From positions 1,550,001 through 1,614,000 of the forward strand of contig CAWFNX010000005.1 of the NCBI GenBank assembly GCA_963817335.1: a DNA stretch of 64,000 bases. Direction: 5' to 3'. The translations under genes and the position numbers were made by a program. Under the pieces are notes generated by a model that worked only from the letters and a program-made list of their open reading frames with translations, was not told the origin of the DNA and made no database searches. Position 1 is the first letter of the stretch, and each line of letters opens with the position of its first letter. Below are positions 1 to 9,269 of this stretch, one piece after another. Source of the DNA: AV40 sp963817335 (lineage in GTDB: Bacteria; Verrucomicrobiota; Verrucomicrobiia; Chthoniobacterales; UBA10450).

Positions 1-552
1 GCAGGCCGCGATCAGGAAAATTAACGCGCCAAATTTTCGCGCCGCCCAAAAGAGCAGGGGAAACATCAAATAAAATTGAATGAGCATGGCGAAGTACCAC
101 CACGCCGCGTTCAGATACATGAAGTTCATCTCGATGTTGATGAAGCGAAGGCCGAGCAAACTGAGCACGATTCGCCCATCGACTGGTTCGAGTTTCGCGA
201 CAAAGGGCGAAACCAGATAAACGATGTGCGCGACCCAATACATCGGATAGAGCCGGATGAATCGCGCACCGTACCATTTGCCCCATTCCACACGACCCGA
301 TTCTTCCCGGGCCATGGTTGATTGCATCAGAGTCCATCCGCTCAGGATGATGAACGCGCCCACCGCATGAAAACCGAGCCCGGAGATTTCCCACCACGCG
401 GCGCGCAGAAATGAAACTGTTCCCGTGATGATGCCACTCCAGTCCGGCGGCGGCGGTTCGTAATGTTCGAACACCGTCCGAAAGAAATGAAAGTAAACGA
501 CGAAGGAGATCGCCAGCGCTTTGGAAATGTCGATCCAAAGCAAACGTTTCAT
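1..552 (-). CDS. Acyltransferase 3 family membrane protein (C-terminus outside window)
   Basis: The frame is open from the ATG at 552 down to base 1, giving 184 residues of a longer protein. It opens MKRLLWIDISKALAISFVVY, the usual first helix of acyltransferase-3 / OpgC-like O-acyltransferases, which move acyl groups onto surface sugars from within the inner membrane. Further hydrophobic stretches follow around residues 60-75 and 160-184, with an arginine-rich loop (WYGARFIRLYPMYW) that is typical of the family between them. The gene is cut by the window edge, so the specific substrate cannot be judged. The 135 bp to the next gene holds nothing I recognise. Confidence 0.75.
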   Translation of the reverse strand, partial: MKRLLWIDISKALAISFVVYFHFFRTVFEHYEPPPPDWSGIITGTVSFLRAAWWEISGLGFHAVGAFIILSGWTLMQSTMAREESGRVEWGKWYGARFIRLYPMYWVAHIVYLVSPFVAKLEPVDGRIVLSLLGLRFINIEMNFMYLNAAWWYFAMLIQFYLMFPLLFWAARKFGALIFLIAAC

Positions 553-687
553 GAGTCAACAACAACCTTCATTGGCTGATGATGGCGTGGCGTTGTGGTT
601 GGATTCAACACGAATTCAGCATGAAGAAGGCGGCCTGATATTTGCCTGACGTTGCGCGGTCCAGTGGACTTTGTATAGACTCGCTCG

Positions 688-1821
688 ATGAGTTCCGGCA
701 GCACGAACAAGTCCGGATTGGTCCAGTTCCTTCGATCCGAATATCCGTTTTTTGTCGGACTGGCAACCGCGGGGGTCTTTCTGGCGCTGGGCAGCGAGAT
801 CCTGGAAAACGTTGGGCGCCCGTTGGTGCTGGTGGGGATCTTAGTGATCTTACTTGGCGCGGTTCTTTGGTCGGCAATTTCGGCGGTGCATCACGCCGAT
901 TGTCTGGCGGTAAAGTGTGGCGAACCCTACGGAACCCTGATTCTCACTCTGTCAGTGATCAGTATCGAGGTCATGATGATTTCTGCCGCGATGCTTCACG
1001 GCGCAAACAACCCGACGCTTGCGCGCGACACGATGTTCGCGGTGGTCATGATCGCGCTTAATGGTCTGGTCGGATTCTCTCTTTTGTTAGGCGGACTGCG
1101 ACACCGCGAACAAAATTATAATCTCCAAGGAGCAGGCGCGTATCTCAATACGATTATGGTGCTGGTGGTTCTCGGACTGGTGCTGCCGAACTTCACAACC
1201 TCGTTCTCGGGTCCACGATTTACCACCATTCAGGAAATATTTCTTATCGCAGTCACGGTGATCCTCTACGGGATTTTTCTCATCATTCAGACCGGCCGAC
1301 ACCGGAAATACTTCAACGATGCCGGACCTGCAGCAGAATCGAACGATCATCATCCGTCTCTTCAGTTGGGTTCAGCCGGTTTTCATACCGTGATGTTGCT
1401 TCTGTATTTGATCGTCGTCATCGTCCTTGCCAAGAAGTTCGCGATTCCGCTCGATAACTTCATCGAACGCTTCGGCATGCCGCAAGCCTTCGGGGGTGCG
1501 ATTGTAGCCGGACTTGTCCTGGCGCCTGAGGCGATGAGCGCTATTAAAGCGGCCCAACGAAATCAATTGCAACGGTCGGTAAATCTTTTGCACGGGTCGG
1601 TGCTGGCAACGATCGGACTCACCATTCCGGCGGTGTTGATTATTGGCATGATAACTGACCGGCCGGTGGCGCTCGGAGTGGAAGGCGGGAATCTTCCGCT
1701 GCTTGTCCTGACTTTAGGAGTCAGCATTGTCACATTTGGCAGCGGCAAAACGAACATTTTGCAAGGATGCATCCATCTGTTGCTCTTTGCCGTTTTCCTA
1801 TTGCTAATCTTCGCTCCCTGA
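688..1821 (+). CDS. chaA: Calcium/proton antiporter, ChaA type
   Basis: The 377-residue protein has about eleven hydrophobic helices. It carries the two alpha-repeat signatures of the CaCA cation exchangers: GEPYGTLILTLSVISIEV near residues 78-95 and LAPEAMSAIKAAQRNQLQ near 270-290, each with the acidic residue expected to bind the cation. The length matches E. coli ChaA (366 aa), which expels Ca2+ or Na+/K+ in exchange for protons at the inner membrane. The ATG at 688 precedes the first helix. The 3' end overlaps the convergent EamA gene by 18 bp. Confidence 0.88.
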   Translation: MSSGSTNKSGLVQFLRSEYPFFVGLATAGVFLALGSEILENVGRPLVLVGILVILLGAVLWSAISAVHHADCLAVKCGEPYGTLILTLSVISIEVMMISAAMLHGANNPTLARDTMFAVVMIALNGLVGFSLLLGGLRHREQNYNLQGAGAYLNTIMVLVVLGLVLPNFTTSFSGPRFTTIQEIFLIAVTVILYGIFLIIQTGRHRKYFNDAGPAAESNDHHPSLQLGSAGFHTVMLLLYLIVVIVLAKKFAIPLDNFIERFGMPQAFGGAIVAGLVLAPEAMSAIKAAQRNQLQRSVNLLHGSVLATIGLTIPAVLIIGMITDRPVALGVEGGNLPLLVLTLGVSIVTFGSGKTNILQGCIHLLLFAVFLLLIFAP

Positions 1822-2775
1822 CGCGGTCCGTGCTGGTAACGATGTTCTTTGCTTCTCAACGAAGACCAACAAAATGCCGCCAAGCACGGCAATGGACGCA
1901 ATCACGTATCGCAAAGTGATCGGTTCGTGGAGCAGGAGAATTCCGCCGGTGGCGGCAAGGACCGGCACGCTGAGTTGGACCGTCGCTGCGCTGGCCGCTT
2001 TCAATCCTGACAACGCTGCATACCAAATTACGTAACCAAGCCCAGAGGTAATTGCGCCCGAGATTGCGGCGTAAATAACGCCTAACGAGTCGAAACGCAT
2101 TTTCGGCAGCATGATCAGATTAATCAGCAGCGCGAAAGGCACGGCGCGCAAAAAATTTCCGGCCGTCGCCGCAGCCGCGTTGGTCGCGGTTCTGCCGCGC
2201 AAAGAGTAAACGCCCCAGGCTGCACCTGCTCCCAGCATGAAAATCGATTCGACTAACGGCGGCGCAGAAATTCCAGGGAACACCAGAATAACGAGTCCGA
2301 TAAGTGCGATTGCAATTCCGGCGACCTCGGTTGCGTCCAATTGTTCACCCTTCCGAAATCCCCAAAGAATCATGGTCGTCTGGACCGCGCCGAAGAGAAG
2401 GAGCGCTCCAGTCCCGGCTGAGAGGCCGACGTAAGCAAAGGAAAAACCCGCCGCGTAAACAAAGAGCGCGATGGCGGAAGGCCAATTGCCACTTTCAAGT
2501 GATGAATGACGGGTGACGAGTGACCCGCCTTCGCTTGGCTTCGGCGTGGCGGGCAAGCCGGAAGAAGAACTATCAATTAAAGGCGGAGCCGTTCGATCAA
2601 CTATCAACTTTCTTCGAGTCTGGACGATTAACCACAGCACAACCGCTCCAGAAAAAATCCGAACGAAGGTAAAGCTCGCCGGGTCAATTGTCGTCTGCTT
2701 GAGCGCGGCGCGGCAGAGTAGCGAATTGCTGGCGAAGGCGATCATCGCAGCAAGAGTGAGAATGAAGACGCGCAT
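1804..2775 (-). CDS. EamA/DMT-family transporter
   Basis: The protein has ten predicted helices in two EamA repeats and opens MRVFILTLAAMIAFASNSLL. This is an inner-membrane exporter of small metabolites of unknown identity. I prefer the ATG at 2775 to one five codons upstream because the helix begins there. Between helices 2 and 3 is an unusual hydrophilic stretch of roughly 30 residues (PATPKPSEGGSLVTRHSSLE) encoded by a dispersed palindromic repeat (2524-2553). It is absent from ordinary EamA proteins and is treated as an in-frame repeat insertion. Confidence 0.82.
   Translation of the reverse strand: MRVFILTLAAMIAFASNSLLCRAALKQTTIDPASFTFVRIFSGAVVLWLIVQTRRKLIVDRTAPPLIDSSSSGLPATPKPSEGGSLVTRHSSLESGNWPSAIALFVYAAGFSFAYVGLSAGTGALLLFGAVQTTMILWGFRKGEQLDATEVAGIAIALIGLVILVFPGISAPPLVESIFMLGAGAAWGVYSLRGRTATNAAAATAGNFLRAVPFALLINLIMLPKMRFDSLGVIYAAISGAITSGLGYVIWYAALSGLKAASAATVQLSVPVLAATGGILLLHEPITLRYVIASIAVLGGILLVFVEKQRTSLPARTASGSED
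2524..2553. repeat. Palindromic repeat inserted inside the EamA gene
   Basis: The core reads CCCGCCTTCGCTTGGC, then a mirrored half ending GTGGCGGG, flanked by GTGACGAGTGAC-type direct repeats. Related cores sit in frame in the radical SAM gene (44093-44119) and valS (53205-53230). The reading frame is kept open through it. Confidence 0.65.
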
Positions 2776-2855
2776 ATAGCGAGAGGTCACACGTCAGATA
2801 TCACAGATCAGAAGTCGCAAATCGGAGCGTAGAGTTCAAGGTCCTCCGGTTATGT

Positions 2856-3617
2856 TTGAGCATAGTTTACGTGAGCGCTGGCGATGATACGTTTCTAACA
2901 ATGAACCTTCCAATGATCAAAGAACAGAAACGGTTTCTATCGCCGACGGTTACGCCACAGGCGCTGGCCTGGGACGGCAAACAACTTTGGATCAGCTCAC
3001 GCGACCTTGGCTTCCTCTACAAACTGAATGCGGACGGGTCGAAAGTTGCCGACGAAATCGATCCGCCGGGAGTTGTCTGGGCGGCGGTCGGTACAAATGG
3101 CTCGATGCATGTCACCATTGGCAAAGGAACGAACGACGATCGCTATGTTTACCGTTACAACGACAAAGATGGTTTCACCCGGTTGTTCGCGTGTCCGGAT
3201 TTTACCGGTTCCTATCTGAGTTTCGACGGGGAGAACCTTTATCTCAGCCAGTGGTACGAGCAACGCATTTTGAAGTTGGATAAAAAAGGAAACGTTGCCG
3301 GCACTATCAACATCGGTGCGGAAATCTGTGGTCACACCTTTGCTAATGGCGCGCTCTATGTGTTACGCGGGACGGAAAACGTGCCGAGACCGCAATACGC
3401 CGGAGGCAAACCGACCCCGGAGCGATTCAAAAGCGGAGCAAAGGAAGGCGAGGAACAGTGGTGGATTTCGCGACTCGATCCGCGAGACAAGAATCCCGAG
3501 GTAGTCGATGTCGCGAAGATTCCTTTTGCCGCTCGCTCCTTAACGTTCGACGGCAAGAATTTTTGGTCAAACCATCGCGCTACGAACGAGACTGTTTCTT
3601 TCTCGCTTCCGTCTTAG
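2856..3617 (+). CDS. Beta-propeller-like protein of unknown function
   Basis: The protein has 253 residues from a TTG at 2856, or about 235 from the ATG codons at residues 15 or 19. It contains repeated blade-like segments (ALAWDGKQLWISS, SFDGENLYLSQW, SLTFDGKNFWSN) spaced about 45-100 residues apart, as in NHL/SMP-30-like propellers. No signal peptide is evident, so it is probably cytoplasmic. I do not recognise an enzyme motif. It is followed by an intergenic palindrome pair (3649-3720) that probably ends transcription. Confidence 0.7.
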   Translation: MSIVYVSAGDDTFLTMNLPMIKEQKRFLSPTVTPQALAWDGKQLWISSRDLGFLYKLNADGSKVADEIDPPGVVWAAVGTNGSMHVTIGKGTNDDRYVYRYNDKDGFTRLFACPDFTGSYLSFDGENLYLSQWYEQRILKLDKKGNVAGTINIGAEICGHTFANGALYVLRGTENVPRPQYAGGKPTPERFKSGAKEGEEQWWISRLDPRDKNPEVVDVAKIPFAARSLTFDGKNFWSNHRATNETVSFSLPS

Positions 3618-3648
3618 CTCCCTGGAATTTGTAACCGCGCTTCGGTTA

Positions 3649-3720
3649 GGTAGCGGCGATTGACCCCAATCGCCATTTTCCCCGGAATTAGGATGGCGGT
3701 TCGGTGAACCGCCGCTACCT
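3649..3720. repeat. Twin-palindrome intergenic repeat (GTAGCGG family)
   Basis: The element starts GGTAGCGGCGATTGACC and ends GAACCGCCGCTACCT, with two internal hairpins (GCGATTG/CAATCGC and GGCGGTTC/GAACCGCC). The same design recurs at 15799, 16812, 43368, 48960 and 51818. It lies between convergent genes and could act as a two-way terminator. Confidence 0.7.
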
Positions 3721-3723
3721 GCC

Positions 3724-4098
3724 TTATGGCCTCAAGATCCCTGCGAATCTTTCCCGGTAATGCCAAACCAGAAACAGCCAGAGTAATGTAACTACGATTC
3801 CAGGTCCGATACCTCTCGGGTCCATGAGAATGTGGAAGACCAGAATGTTGAAGATGATGCCGCCCAGAATCGTTAGGGCAAGAGGTACGAATCGGCCGAT
3901 CAGCAACAACAAGCCGCAGAGCACCTGCATGGCGCCAACGGCGCTAGCCTGACCGCTGGCCACAAACACTTTGATGTAATCGCCGACCAAACCCGGTGGC
4001 GGGGGCGGAGTAGGAATGAAATGAAAGAAGAAGTTTGATCCGAAAAAAACGAATACCAGCCCGAGAAAAATTCTCACAATAATGGTAGCGATTTTCAT
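3724..4098 (-). CDS. DoxX-family small membrane protein
   Basis: The 124-residue protein has four predicted helices. It opens MKIATIIVRIFLGLVFVFFG, with the LGLVFxFFG motif typical of DoxX/DoxD-like proteins, and a proline run (PTPPPPPG) in the first loop. DoxX-like proteins sit in the inner membrane and some take part in redox sensing, but the role here cannot be deduced. Its start overlaps the divergent creatininase start by two bases, so the two genes share a very short promoter region. Confidence 0.75.
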   Translation of the reverse strand: MKIATIIVRIFLGLVFVFFGSNFFFHFIPTPPPPPGLVGDYIKVFVASGQASAVGAMQVLCGLLLLIGRFVPLALTILGGIIFNILVFHILMDPRGIGPGIVVTLLWLFLVWHYRERFAGILRP

Positions 4099-4882
4099 GG
4101 CTCATGATTATCAAATCGCGGACCCGAAGGAAGAATTAAGAAATCGATACGCCAACATTTTCGAGTACACTCAGCTCATGCGCATCAGCGAGATGAACTG
4201 GATGATGGTGGAAGAATATCTGAAGCGCGACGACCGATGCGTGTTGCCACTCGGAAGCACGGAACAACACGCCTATCTGAGTCTGAGCGTGGATAGCATT
4301 TTGGCCGAGCGGCTTGCCACAGAGGCTGGCGAATTGGCGAAAGTTCCAGTGTTTCCGGTCCAACCCTACGGGATCACCCCGTACTTCCGCGCGTTTCCGG
4401 GGACGATCACCCTGCGGATGCAGACGTTTCTATCGATCGTGCGAGACATCCTTGATGGGCTCCGCGAGCAGGGGTTCAAACGAATCCTGATTGTAAACGG
4501 CCACGGCGGCAACGCGCCGGCGCAAAATCTGGTCGGCGAATGGCTCGCGGATCATCCCGGCATCCGGATCAAATTTCACAACTGGTGGAACGCGCCCAAA
4601 ACATGGGCTCTAGTCACCGCGATTGATCCGGTCGCTTCGCACGCCTCGTGGATGGAGAATTTTCCGTGGACGCGTCTGGAGAAAATCAACATGCCGTCGG
4701 AACAGAAACCGGACGTCGATATGAACCATCTCCGCCAGCTCGATCCGAAAGCCTTGCGCGCGTATTTGAAGGATGGAAATTGGGGCGGCGTGTATCAAAG
4801 AAGCGACGAAGAGATGATGAAAATCTGGCGCGTAGCCGTCCAAGAAACATTAGAGTTGTTGAACAACGACTGGGCTGAATGA
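4097..4882 (+). CDS. Creatininase-family amidohydrolase
   Basis: The protein carries the family metal-binding motifs: PLGSTEQHAYLSLSVDS (Glu, His and Asp ligands) near residue 50-68 and VNGHGGN near residue 135. Creatininase-family enzymes are cytoplasmic Zn/Mn amidohydrolases acting on creatinine or on cyclic amides in cofactor breakdown. The usual HAGxxET segment is replaced by HASWMEN, so creatinine itself is doubtful. I chose the ATG at 4097 (MAHDYQ); an ATG at 4082 is also in frame but runs further into the divergent gene. It overlaps the next gene by 4 bp (ATGA), suggesting co-translation. Confidence 0.82.
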   Translation: MAHDYQIADPKEELRNRYANIFEYTQLMRISEMNWMMVEEYLKRDDRCVLPLGSTEQHAYLSLSVDSILAERLATEAGELAKVPVFPVQPYGITPYFRAFPGTITLRMQTFLSIVRDILDGLREQGFKRILIVNGHGGNAPAQNLVGEWLADHPGIRIKFHNWWNAPKTWALVTAIDPVASHASWMENFPWTRLEKINMPSEQKPDVDMNHLRQLDPKALRAYLKDGNWGGVYQRSDEEMMKIWRVAVQETLELLNNDWAE

Positions 4883-5346
4883 AAATCCTGAAGCGACGCG
4901 GGTTGGCACTACTGATCATGTCGATCTTGATCACCGGCGTCGGAATAGTGTCGGCGGAAACGAAAGAGCCCGGTCCGTTCGAAAAATTCTTTCGGTCCTT
5001 GCGGCACGCATTCAGTGAACCGACGCCGCACAGATCGACAACGCACCACAGCACTCACAAACAAAGTCCCAATACGGCAAATCCGACGGCGAGCGTTGAC
5101 GAATCGAACGCGAACACGGCCACTGGCACTACTAACCAGGCGCCTAACGAGAAAAACACCAGAAGCACAAGCCGGGCTGTCACGAAAAAAGGCGAAGATT
5201 TGCCCTACGGAACACCGGTCCCGGGCAAGCAAGGATTTGTCACCAGCCCATTCTCTCCCAGCAGCGGCTACATCGATGTTCGCGGTTTTTCGCCCGGCAC
5301 GCCGGTAAAGGATCCTTACACCGGTAAAGTTTTTCTCACGCCCTGA
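4879..5346 (+). CDS. Secreted protein of unknown function
   Basis: The 155-residue protein has a clear signal peptide (hydrophobic core LALLIMSILITGVGIVSA). A low-complexity Ser/Thr/Asn-rich linker follows (residues 45-105), then a conserved-looking C-terminal block with LPYGTPVPGKQGFVTSPF and GTPVKDPYTGKVF. I believe related tails occur in other Verrucomicrobiota, but the function is unknown. The start overlaps the stop of the creatininase gene (ATGA), so it is probably in the same transcript. Confidence 0.7.
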   Translation: MKILKRRGLALLIMSILITGVGIVSAETKEPGPFEKFFRSLRHAFSEPTPHRSTTHHSTHKQSPNTANPTASVDESNANTATGTTNQAPNEKNTRSTSRAVTKKGEDLPYGTPVPGKQGFVTSPFSPSSGYIDVRGFSPGTPVKDPYTGKVFLTP

Positions 5347-5393
5347 AGAGAGCAAGGAGCAAAGAGCACAGCTCGAGAAGCAGCTGAGATTGA

Positions 5394-7205
5394 TTAGCTA
5401 CCTTGAGGCTCCGGTAGGATGGTCGATCGAATTGTGCTCCCCGCTAGCGCGAGAATGACGTCGGTTTTGGAAACACTGCCAATCAGACGTTGACCATTGG
5501 CGCGAGTGACCACCGGAAGACGTTCGCCGTCGTGCTGACTAAATCGTTCAAGCGCTTCAGTGAGGGAGGCGTCCGGCGAAACGAACGGAAAATGATCGCG
5601 CAGGATGTCGCCGGCAATGACCACCTTCGCCAACTCCGGCGTGTTCAGAAAGTTTTTGATGTCGTGCAACGATATCGCGCCCAGAAATCGGTCGCGATCG
5701 GTTACATAAAGATAATTGAAACGGGTGGCGATGAATTTTTGGCCGATCTCCGCGAAACCGGCAGTGGGCGAAATTGTTAACGGCTGCGGCTTCATCAAAT
5801 CGCGGACGTGCAGCTCAGTCAGTTGTTTCCGGTAATCGCCGGCGCCCTTGCGCTTCAGGGCTTCAGCGTAAATCGAGCGTTTGTCGATGCTGACTGAGGT
5901 ATAATAGGCGACCACGCAGGCGAGCATGAGTGGGAGAATGATTTGGTAATCGAGGGTCATCTCAAAAATCATGACGATGGCCATAATCGGCGCGTGGGTT
6001 GCGGCGGCGAGAAATGCGCCCATCCCGACCAACGCAAACGCGCTCGGATTTATCGGCAAGTTGGTGACTTTCTGTGCACCGGTGCCAAACAAAAAGCCCA
6101 GACTCGCCCCGATGAAAAGGGTTGGCGTAAATACGCCGCCGACCGCGCCGGAGCCGAACGTAACAGTTGTTGCGAGGATTTTCAGGATCAAAATGATCGC
6201 CAGGGCTTGCCACAACCATTCCCCGCGAAGGATTCCGCTGACCGTGCTGGAGCCGTTACCGCAAACTTCCGGATGCCAGATTGCAAACCCGCCAACGATC
6301 AGTCCGCCGACGAGCATCTTAAGATAAACCGGAGCGGTGAGCCGTCCGACCCAATCCTCGACCGCATTGAGCAATCGAATGAACCAGGGCGCGACGACGC
6401 CGGCGGTCAGACCGAGCAAAAGGTAAGGCACAATCTCCCAGTTTCGATTGAGCTGGAACGGCGGAATTTTATACAACGGATCTGGCCCGAGAAAACCGCG
6501 CACGGTCAGAGTCGCGATGACGCTCGAGAAAATCAGCGGGCCGAGCATTTCCATCGCCATCGACCCCAGAACGATCTCAGCCACGAAGATCGCGCCCGCG
6601 ATCGGGGCGTTGTAAGCCGACGCTATTCCCGCGGCCGCGCCGCAACCGACCAGTAATCGTAATCGTGGGGTCGACCATTTTTGCAATCGACCGAGACCTG
6701 ACGCGATCACGCACGCGAGCTGGACCAACGGACCTTCGCGACCGATTGATCCACCCGAAGCAACGGTGAAGAGCGCGGAGAGCGACTTCGCCAGCGTCCG
6801 GCGGGTAGAAATTTTGCCGTCTCCGAGAACGACCGCTTCCATGTAATCGCTGGTGGTGACACGGCCGCGCAGTCGCGTGCCGAAATAAAGAATCAGTCCC
6901 GCGATCAATCCGCCGATCGCCGGGACGGCAACGCGTCGCCAGGGAGCAAGCGCCTCGAAGGTTTCGACCAATCCCGGCTCTGAACTCCCAGTTAGAAGTT
7001 TGTGCATTGCGGCGGTGGCCGTGCGGAACGCGATCGACGACAGCCCGCCGCAAAATCCGATTACACCGGCCCAAAACAAAGTGATCTGGAGATCGGTCGG
7101 CTGGGTATGTTCCTGGAACCAAACCCAGAACTTGAGCTTTCGAAACGCCTGGGAGTCAGACCTCTCTCCCTGAATAACTGCGCCCACATTATGACCTCCG
7201 CGCAC
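5394..7205 (-). CDS. ClC-family chloride channel/transporter with CBS domains
   Basis: The 603-residue protein has the ClC signatures GGSIGREGPLVQL (near residue 155) and GSGAVGGVFTPTLFIG (near residue 350), which line the anion pathway, over about ten membrane helices. The last ~140 residues form two CBS repeats (HVRDLMKPQP..., VIAGDILRDHFPF...), which usually bind adenosine nucleotides and gate transport. It probably moves Cl- or a similar anion across the inner membrane. The start is GTG at 7205; another GTG lies at 7187. It diverges from the FMN reductase gene. Confidence 0.88.
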   Translation of the reverse strand: MRGGHNVGAVIQGERSDSQAFRKLKFWVWFQEHTQPTDLQITLFWAGVIGFCGGLSSIAFRTATAAMHKLLTGSSEPGLVETFEALAPWRRVAVPAIGGLIAGLILYFGTRLRGRVTTSDYMEAVVLGDGKISTRRTLAKSLSALFTVASGGSIGREGPLVQLACVIASGLGRLQKWSTPRLRLLVGCGAAAGIASAYNAPIAGAIFVAEIVLGSMAMEMLGPLIFSSVIATLTVRGFLGPDPLYKIPPFQLNRNWEIVPYLLLGLTAGVVAPWFIRLLNAVEDWVGRLTAPVYLKMLVGGLIVGGFAIWHPEVCGNGSSTVSGILRGEWLWQALAIILILKILATTVTFGSGAVGGVFTPTLFIGASLGFLFGTGAQKVTNLPINPSAFALVGMGAFLAAATHAPIMAIVMIFEMTLDYQIILPLMLACVVAYYTSVSIDKRSIYAEALKRKGAGDYRKQLTELHVRDLMKPQPLTISPTAGFAEIGQKFIATRFNYLYVTDRDRFLGAISLHDIKNFLNTPELAKVVIAGDILRDHFPFVSPDASLTEALERFSQHDGERLPVVTRANGQRLIGSVSKTDVILALAGSTIRSTILPEPQGS

Positions 7206-7272
7206 AGCGGGTTACGTCAAGAAAAATCCCGGAATTGGAAATTTCCGGGCGCGCGCTACCTTGGCGGCATTC

Positions 7273-7800
7273 ATGCCGAAATATCTCGTCGTTAGCACCA
7301 GTGGTAATCCCGACAGCAATAGTCGCCGGATGGGACAGGTCGCCTTCGCGCATTTGCAAAAACGAAAGGTCGACTGCGACTGGCTCGATATTAAGGACCT
7401 CGATCTGCCGTTGTGCGATGCCGACAAGTGTTACGGCATTGCCGGTTCGCAAAAGTTGAACAAGGCGATTCAATCGGCCGATGGGATTTTGATCGCGGCC
7501 CCGGTATATAATTATGACGTCGCCGCCGCCGCCAAGAACATGATCGAGTTGACCGGCAGCTCGTGGGAAGAAAAAGTCGTTGGCTTTCTTTGTGCAGCTG
7601 GCGGAAACAGCAGTTACATGGCGGTAATGGCTTACGCCAACAGCCTCATGCTCGATTTTCGGACCGTCATTCTTCCGCGGTTCGTCTACGCCACCAGCGA
7701 CGCATTTGATGGCGACAAAATTACCGACAAGAAAGTCGTCGCCCGTATCGAACAGGTCACGGACGAGCTGATTCGATTTACCCAGGCGCTGCGCGGCTAG
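7273..7800 (+). CDS. NAD(P)H-dependent FMN reductase family protein
   Basis: This small flavodoxin-fold protein of 175 residues opens MPKYLVVSTSGNPDSNSRRM, with the phosphate-binding loop SGNPDSNSR for FMN. A second flavin-contact motif, APVYNYDVAAAAKN, lies near residue 80. Such enzymes reduce FMN or quinones with NAD(P)H in the cytoplasm. The ATG at 7273 is preferred to a TTG at 7261 because the first beta strand starts immediately after it. Confidence 0.8.
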   Translation: MPKYLVVSTSGNPDSNSRRMGQVAFAHLQKRKVDCDWLDIKDLDLPLCDADKCYGIAGSQKLNKAIQSADGILIAAPVYNYDVAAAAKNMIELTGSSWEEKVVGFLCAAGGNSSYMAVMAYANSLMLDFRTVILPRFVYATSDAFDGDKITDKKVVARIEQVTDELIRFTQALRG

Positions 7801-7850
7801 ATAAACGCGAATCTTGCAGAATTCGTCGAGCGTGTGCTAAGACGGACGAG

Positions 7851-8573
7851 ATGCGATTTGTTCTCCTCGCTTTTTTCGTCGTTATCTTCTTTGCGGGCGC
7901 GATGACATTCGCGCGCCCGGTCGAAATAGTAGTCGGGCGCGGCCGGAATTTTAATGCGGTCAAACTGGTTGACCAGGCCCAAGATCAGCTTTTCAAAAAG
8001 GGTGATCTAAACGGTGCGCGCAAAAGTTTGGACGCTGCACTTCAAGCCGACCCGAGTTACTGGCCCGCGTTGTACATCCGAGCGGAAGTTTTCATCGAGC
8101 AACATAACTACGAAGCGGCGCTTCAAGACTGCGAGCGAATACTTAAGCAGGACTCCAGCATGGTTGAAGCCGCGTTGCTGCGAGCAAAAGCAAATTTCTT
8201 TCTCCACCGTTATGCCGCGAGCATGAAAGAGGTTGATCACTGCATCACGATTCAGCCACGGCAAGACGCGCTCGCCCGAGCCTACAATATGCGCGCCCTG
8301 TTACGCCTGTATTGTCCTGATTCATCGATTGGAAATCCGCAAAAGGCCCTTTCGGACGCGACGACGGCGTGCAAGCTTATGGCCTGGTCGGACGGCGAAT
8401 TGATCGACACTCTCGCAACAGCTGAAGCTGCCAATGGAAATTTTGATGCGGCGGTCAAGCATGAACAACAGGCGGTGGGCGCAACAAAAGTCCGTGAGGA
8501 CGAAAAGCGCGACTATCAAAAGCACCTCGCCTCGTTTCAACAGCACAAGCTGCTTTCCGGAACGGCGCGTTGA
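7851..8573 (+). CDS. Exported TPR-repeat protein
   Basis: The 240-residue protein has an N-terminal signal sequence (VLLAFFVVIFFAGAMTFA). About four helical repeats follow, including QDQLFKKGDLNGARKSLDAA, ALYIRAEVFIEQHNYEAALQ and ALLRAKANFFLHRYAASMKE, with the W/A/G/Y spacing of tetratricopeptide repeats. TPR proteins serve as protein-interaction scaffolds, here probably in the periplasm. No enzyme domain is visible. It is a single gene between the FMN reductase and a convergent HD gene. Confidence 0.75.
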   Translation: MRFVLLAFFVVIFFAGAMTFARPVEIVVGRGRNFNAVKLVDQAQDQLFKKGDLNGARKSLDAALQADPSYWPALYIRAEVFIEQHNYEAALQDCERILKQDSSMVEAALLRAKANFFLHRYAASMKEVDHCITIQPRQDALARAYNMRALLRLYCPDSSIGNPQKALSDATTACKLMAWSDGELIDTLATAEAANGNFDAAVKHEQQAVGATKVREDEKRDYQKHLASFQQHKLLSGTAR

Positions 8574-8609
8574 TCTGATCGAATCCCAGCGTTAAAAAGG
8601 TGGGCTATT

Positions 8610-9191
8610 CTAAATCCCCGCGAGACCGAGACGGTCGGCGTCGGCTTTGAGCGCGGCGATCACGTTGGTGATGACTTCGTCCAAGGGCATTCCAAGTTGT
8701 TCGGCGCCGTGGACGATTTCTTCTCGATTCACTGCGCGGGCGAATGCTTTGTCCTTCATTTTCTTTTTCACCGATTTGAGATCGACGTCGTGAATGCTCT
8801 TGGTGGGCCTAACCAGCGCAACCGCAACGACGAAGCCGCTCAGTTCGTCGACCGCGCGCAGGGTTTTCTCGAGATTAGATTCGGGCGCGACTCCGGAATA
8901 ATCCGCGTGCGACAGAATTGCGCGGCAGACTTCTTCGCTCCAGCCATTATCGCGCAACCATTTGACTCCCACCGATGGATGACCCTCGGTTGCGCTGTGT
9001 TCAAGGTTAGGATGCTTCTCGTAATCCATGTCATGGAGAAGGCCAACTGCTTCCCAGAGATCGACATCTTCGCCGCGTTGTTGGGCGAAATATTTCATCG
9101 AGTCGGACACGGCGTAGCAATGCTTGCGCAAGCTCTCCGATTTCACCCAGTCGTGGAGAATTGCCAGAGCGCGATTGGTCAGATCACCCAT
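8610..9191 (-). CDS. HD-domain metal-dependent phosphohydrolase family protein
   Basis: The 193-residue protein has the HD-fold metal ligands: KHCYAVSD (first His), GLLHDMDYEKHP (His-Asp pair, residues ~46-57) and ILSHADY (residue ~92). This places it with small HD hydrolases that remove phosphate from nucleotides or similar substrates in the cytoplasm. The C-terminal LGMPLDEVITNVIAALK segment is common in this subgroup. The actual substrate is not predictable. Confidence 0.82.
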   Translation of the reverse strand: MGDLTNRALAILHDWVKSESLRKHCYAVSDSMKYFAQQRGEDVDLWEAVGLLHDMDYEKHPNLEHSATEGHPSVGVKWLRDNGWSEEVCRAILSHADYSGVAPESNLEKTLRAVDELSGFVVAVALVRPTKSIHDVDLKSVKKKMKDKAFARAVNREEIVHGAEQLGMPLDEVITNVIAALKADADRLGLAGI

Positions 9192-9269
9192 AGAAGTCGG
9201 CTAACTTATGAGATTTCTCGTGAAAGAGAAAGATCGACAAAACGAATAGTTTATTGAACCTACGTCTCA

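Noticed and set aside
5943..6656. A 237-codon open frame on the plus strand
   Set aside because: It is antisense to the ClC channel gene and its product is a charged, motif-free sequence.
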